The notes under the pieces are model-generated. The model worked only from the letters and a program-made list of their open reading frames with translations, was not told where the DNA came from and ran no database searches. From Collinsella sp. (GTDB lineage Bacteria; Actinomycetota; Coriobacteriia; Coriobacteriales; Coriobacteriaceae), in the NCBI GenBank assembly GCA_014871545.1, contig WGSR01000078.1:1-7030 (forward strand): a stretch of DNA of 7,030 nucleotides. The letters are read 5' to 3'. Both the position numbers and the translations under genes were made by a program. Each line of letters starts with the position of its first letter. The first letter of the stretch is position 1. Shown piece after piece: positions 5,591-7,030 of this stretch.

Positions 5591-6805
5591 ATGTTCGCGA
5601 AGGATCGCGAAGCAATGCGCCTGACGCCGGCAGAGGTCAGGCTGATTCTTATTGAGTCCCTGCAGTGGTGCGCCAACAACGCGGTCTACTTTTTGGGGCT
5701 TATCGGTGCGGCCACGTATGATCTGGCCGGCACGGCCTTTTTGGTTGCCGCCATTACGCTCGCGCGCAATCTTATGACGTCGGTGGGCAATATGGTGTCG
5801 GGCTCGGTCATCGACCGCTTTGGACCGCGCCGGACGTCATTTGTGACGTGCGTGATTACGGCGGTGCTATCGCTTGGCGTGGGGTTGGCGCCGTTGTCTG
5901 TCCCCGGGCTTGTGTTTGCCGCGTGCGTCTTGGGACTTGCGGGCGGCTTTATCAACACCTGCACGCATGCGTTTCCGGGATACCTGGAGTCGACCACCGA
6001 GGGCCGTACCCGCGTGAACGGTCTCATGGTGTTCTACAGCAATATCGCCTATACCGCTGGCCCGCTGCTCGGTGGTGCCATCGTGAGCTGTTTTGCCACG
6101 CAATCGGTCTATCTGCTCATGGCGGGCATGATGGGTGTGGCGGCCGTGCTCTCCTTGGGCTGTCACGAGTGTGTTGCTCCCGCAAAAGGGGAGAAGCCGA
6201 AGGGCGGTATTCTGGGCGGCATGGCCGAGGGCGCGCGACTTACGTTTCGCGACCACGACTTGCGCCTCATCTTTATCTCGGGCTTTTTGGGTTTCTTTGC
6301 GTTTGGCGCGTTCGATTCGCTTGAGTCGTTGTTCTACCGCGATGTGCTCAACGTGGATATCGTCTGGCTGGGCTGGCTGTCCTCGGTCGTGGGCCTCACT
6401 TCCTCGGTGGGTGCGTTCATCCTGACCAAGCTTCCTGCTCGCCATGTCAACCTGCGATTGTTGCTCGGCGCGCTCATGGCCGTGGGCATTGGGTCCATGG
6501 TGTACGTGGGCACCGATATGCTGGGGGTCGCGATTATCGGTCAGGCGATTAACGGTCTGGCCTGGGGATTCCTGGAACCGCTGCAGATGATCTTGATTCA
6601 GGAGCGCGCCGACATCAAATACCTGGGGCGCATTACCGGCTTTGTGCGCTTTGGCCTGATGAGCGCCGGCGTGCTGCCGCTGCTGGCGGCTCCGTTTTTG
6701 GCGGAGGCTTTGGGCGTCCAGGCGGTGCTGTTTGGGGCATCGACCATTATTGCGCTGGTAGGAACGCTGTTCTTTGCCACACAGGGGAGGCGCCAGAGGC
6801 GTTAG
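5591..6805 (+). CDS. Major facilitator superfamily (MFS) transporter
   Basis: This 404-residue protein has the length and hydrophobic pattern of a 12-helix MFS permease (PF07690). The clearest marker is motif A, GSVIDRFGPRR, at residues 71-81, in the loop between helices 2 and 3. A hydrophilic central loop at about 192-223 separates the two six-helix halves. The substrate is not evident; a drug or metabolite exporter is plausible. The ATG at 5591 is preceded by AAGGAG at 5580-5585, five bases upstream. The gene starts only 17 bases after the terminator T-run, leaving no room for a normal promoter between terminator and ribosome binding site, so it may be expressed by readthrough. Codon use is mixed at third positions, unlike the preceding EIID. 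No obvious hairpin terminator follows. Confidence 0.92.
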   Translation: MFAKDREAMRLTPAEVRLILIESLQWCANNAVYFLGLIGAATYDLAGTAFLVAAITLARNLMTSVGNMVSGSVIDRFGPRRTSFVTCVITAVLSLGVGLAPLSVPGLVFAACVLGLAGGFINTCTHAFPGYLESTTEGRTRVNGLMVFYSNIAYTAGPLLGGAIVSCFATQSVYLLMAGMMGVAAVLSLGCHECVAPAKGEKPKGGILGGMAEGARLTFRDHDLRLIFISGFLGFFAFGAFDSLESLFYRDVLNVDIVWLGWLSSVVGLTSSVGAFILTKLPARHVNLRLLLGALMAVGIGSMVYVGTDMLGVAIIGQAINGLAWGFLEPLQMILIQERADIKYLGRITGFVRFGLMSAGVLPLLAAPFLAEALGVQAVLFGASTIIALVGTLFFATQGRRQRR

Positions 6806-6823
6806 CTATACATTCAATTCTAA

Positions 6824-6893
6824 TTTAATACCACTCACCAGAGAATTTCGACCGTTCACCGAGGATTGGAGCAGATTGATAAGTGGTATTAAA
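6824..6893. repeat. 12-base inverted repeat of the operator motif upstream of promoter B
   Basis: TTTAATACCACT (6824-6835) is the exact reverse complement of AGTGGTATTAAA (6882-6893), with 46 bases between them. The second arm is the operator-like site overlapping the -35 of promoter B. The first arm is therefore an additional site in the opposite orientation, as expected if the regulator binds a near-palindromic motif. No equivalent upstream arm is present at promoter A. Confidence 0.75.
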
Positions 6894-6928
6894 AATACGT
6901 TAGGTGTATGTCTATAATTGGTATCGAA
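6882..6928 (+). promoter_or_regulatory. Promoter with two operator-like repeats (copy B)
   Basis: The -10 box TATAAT lies at 6913-6918, with TTAAAA (6889-6894) 18 bases upstream as -35. AGTGGTATTAAA (6882-6893) overlaps the -35 and TTGGTATCGAAA (6918-6929) follows the -10. The GGTAT cores are 35 bases apart, the same as at promoter A. The 21 bases between the shared blocks differ widely between the two promoters, so the conserved parts stand out. It drives the gene starting at 6976. The leader here is about 50 bases, much shorter than at promoter A. Confidence 0.82.
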
Positions 6929-6975
6929 AAGAAACGCGATGTATAGAGTTGCGTGCAGGACAGAAAGGAAAAGCC

Positions 6976-7030
6976 ATGAAGGAAACCGAGAAGATCGAGA
7001 TCATGCATTTCGACCAGGAGGGCTATCTCG
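6976..7030 (+). CDS. Start of a gene, possibly an SIS-domain protein (partial)
   Basis: Only 18 codons are visible, MKETEKIEIMHFDQEGYL, before the window ends. The ATG is preceded by AAAGGA at 6964-6969, six bases upstream, and by promoter B. An in-frame ATG at 7003 (codon 10) is an alternative, but no ribosome binding site supports it. The segment MHFDQEGYL resembles the start of some SIS-domain deglycase/isomerase proteins (pattern M-x-x-FD-x-x-x-FL). By analogy with operon 1, this could be the first gene of a further PTS operon. The match is too short to be firm. Confidence 0.5.
   Translation, partial: MKETEKIEIMHFDQEGYL

Noticed and set aside
1..7030. CRISPR array, insertion sequence, integrase or defence genes
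   Set aside because: No short regularly spaced repeats, no transposase-like frame and no terminal inverted repeats around the duplicated block were seen. The repeat is explained by paralogous PTS genes.

Overview
The window looks like chromosomal DNA of a high-GC, gut-type actinobacterium, most likely Coriobacteriia and perhaps Collinsella. That placement is an inference from GC-rich coding DNA with G/C-ending codons, AGGAG-type ribosome binding sites and a mannose-family PTS of the kind common in that group. No rRNA or taxonomic marker is present. All convincing genes lie on the + strand.

Layout. (1) Positions 1-2707 hold the end of one operon: the last codons of a gene resembling the FrlB-type SIS deglycase family, then a complete mannose-family (PTS-EII-Man) permease, EIIA, EIIB, EIIC and EIID, closed by a strong hairpin terminator. 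(2) Positions 2796-3686 hold a DMT/EamA transporter. (3) Positions 3731-5573 hold a second, incomplete PTS unit. It has a promoter with two operator-like repeats, a structured leader, an EIIC gene broken by a stop at codon 4, an intact EIID, and another terminator; it has no EIIA or EIIB of its own. (4) Positions 5591-6805 hold an MFS transporter. (5) Positions 6806-7030 hold a second copy of the same promoter/operator layout and the start of a gene that may be another SIS-domain protein.

The most striking feature is the relation between the two PTS units. The end of EIIC and all of EIID (1678-2706 and 4470-5498) are identical over 1029 bases by direct reading, while the middle of EIIC has diverged to roughly two-thirds protein identity and the sequence after the EIID stop is unrelated. 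The shared block has almost complete G/C at third codon positions (271 of 274 EIID codons), unlike EIIA at about 77%. This suggests recent gene conversion, possibly from a further paralogue outside the window. The second EIIC carries a nonsense codon (TAA where copy 1 has CAA), so it appears to be a very young pseudogene behind an intact promoter and ribosome binding site.

Functionally, operon 1 should import and phosphorylate a sugar or sugar conjugate across the membrane: EIIA and EIIB relay phosphate from HPr, and EIIC and EIID form the channel. The deglycase-like gene end just upstream suggests a glycated amino acid such as fructoselysine or glucoselysine as substrate; this is a hypothesis. 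The repeated GGTAT-type operators, 35 bases apart and overlapping the -35 and flanking the -10 of both visible promoters, suggest one regulator controls several such units.
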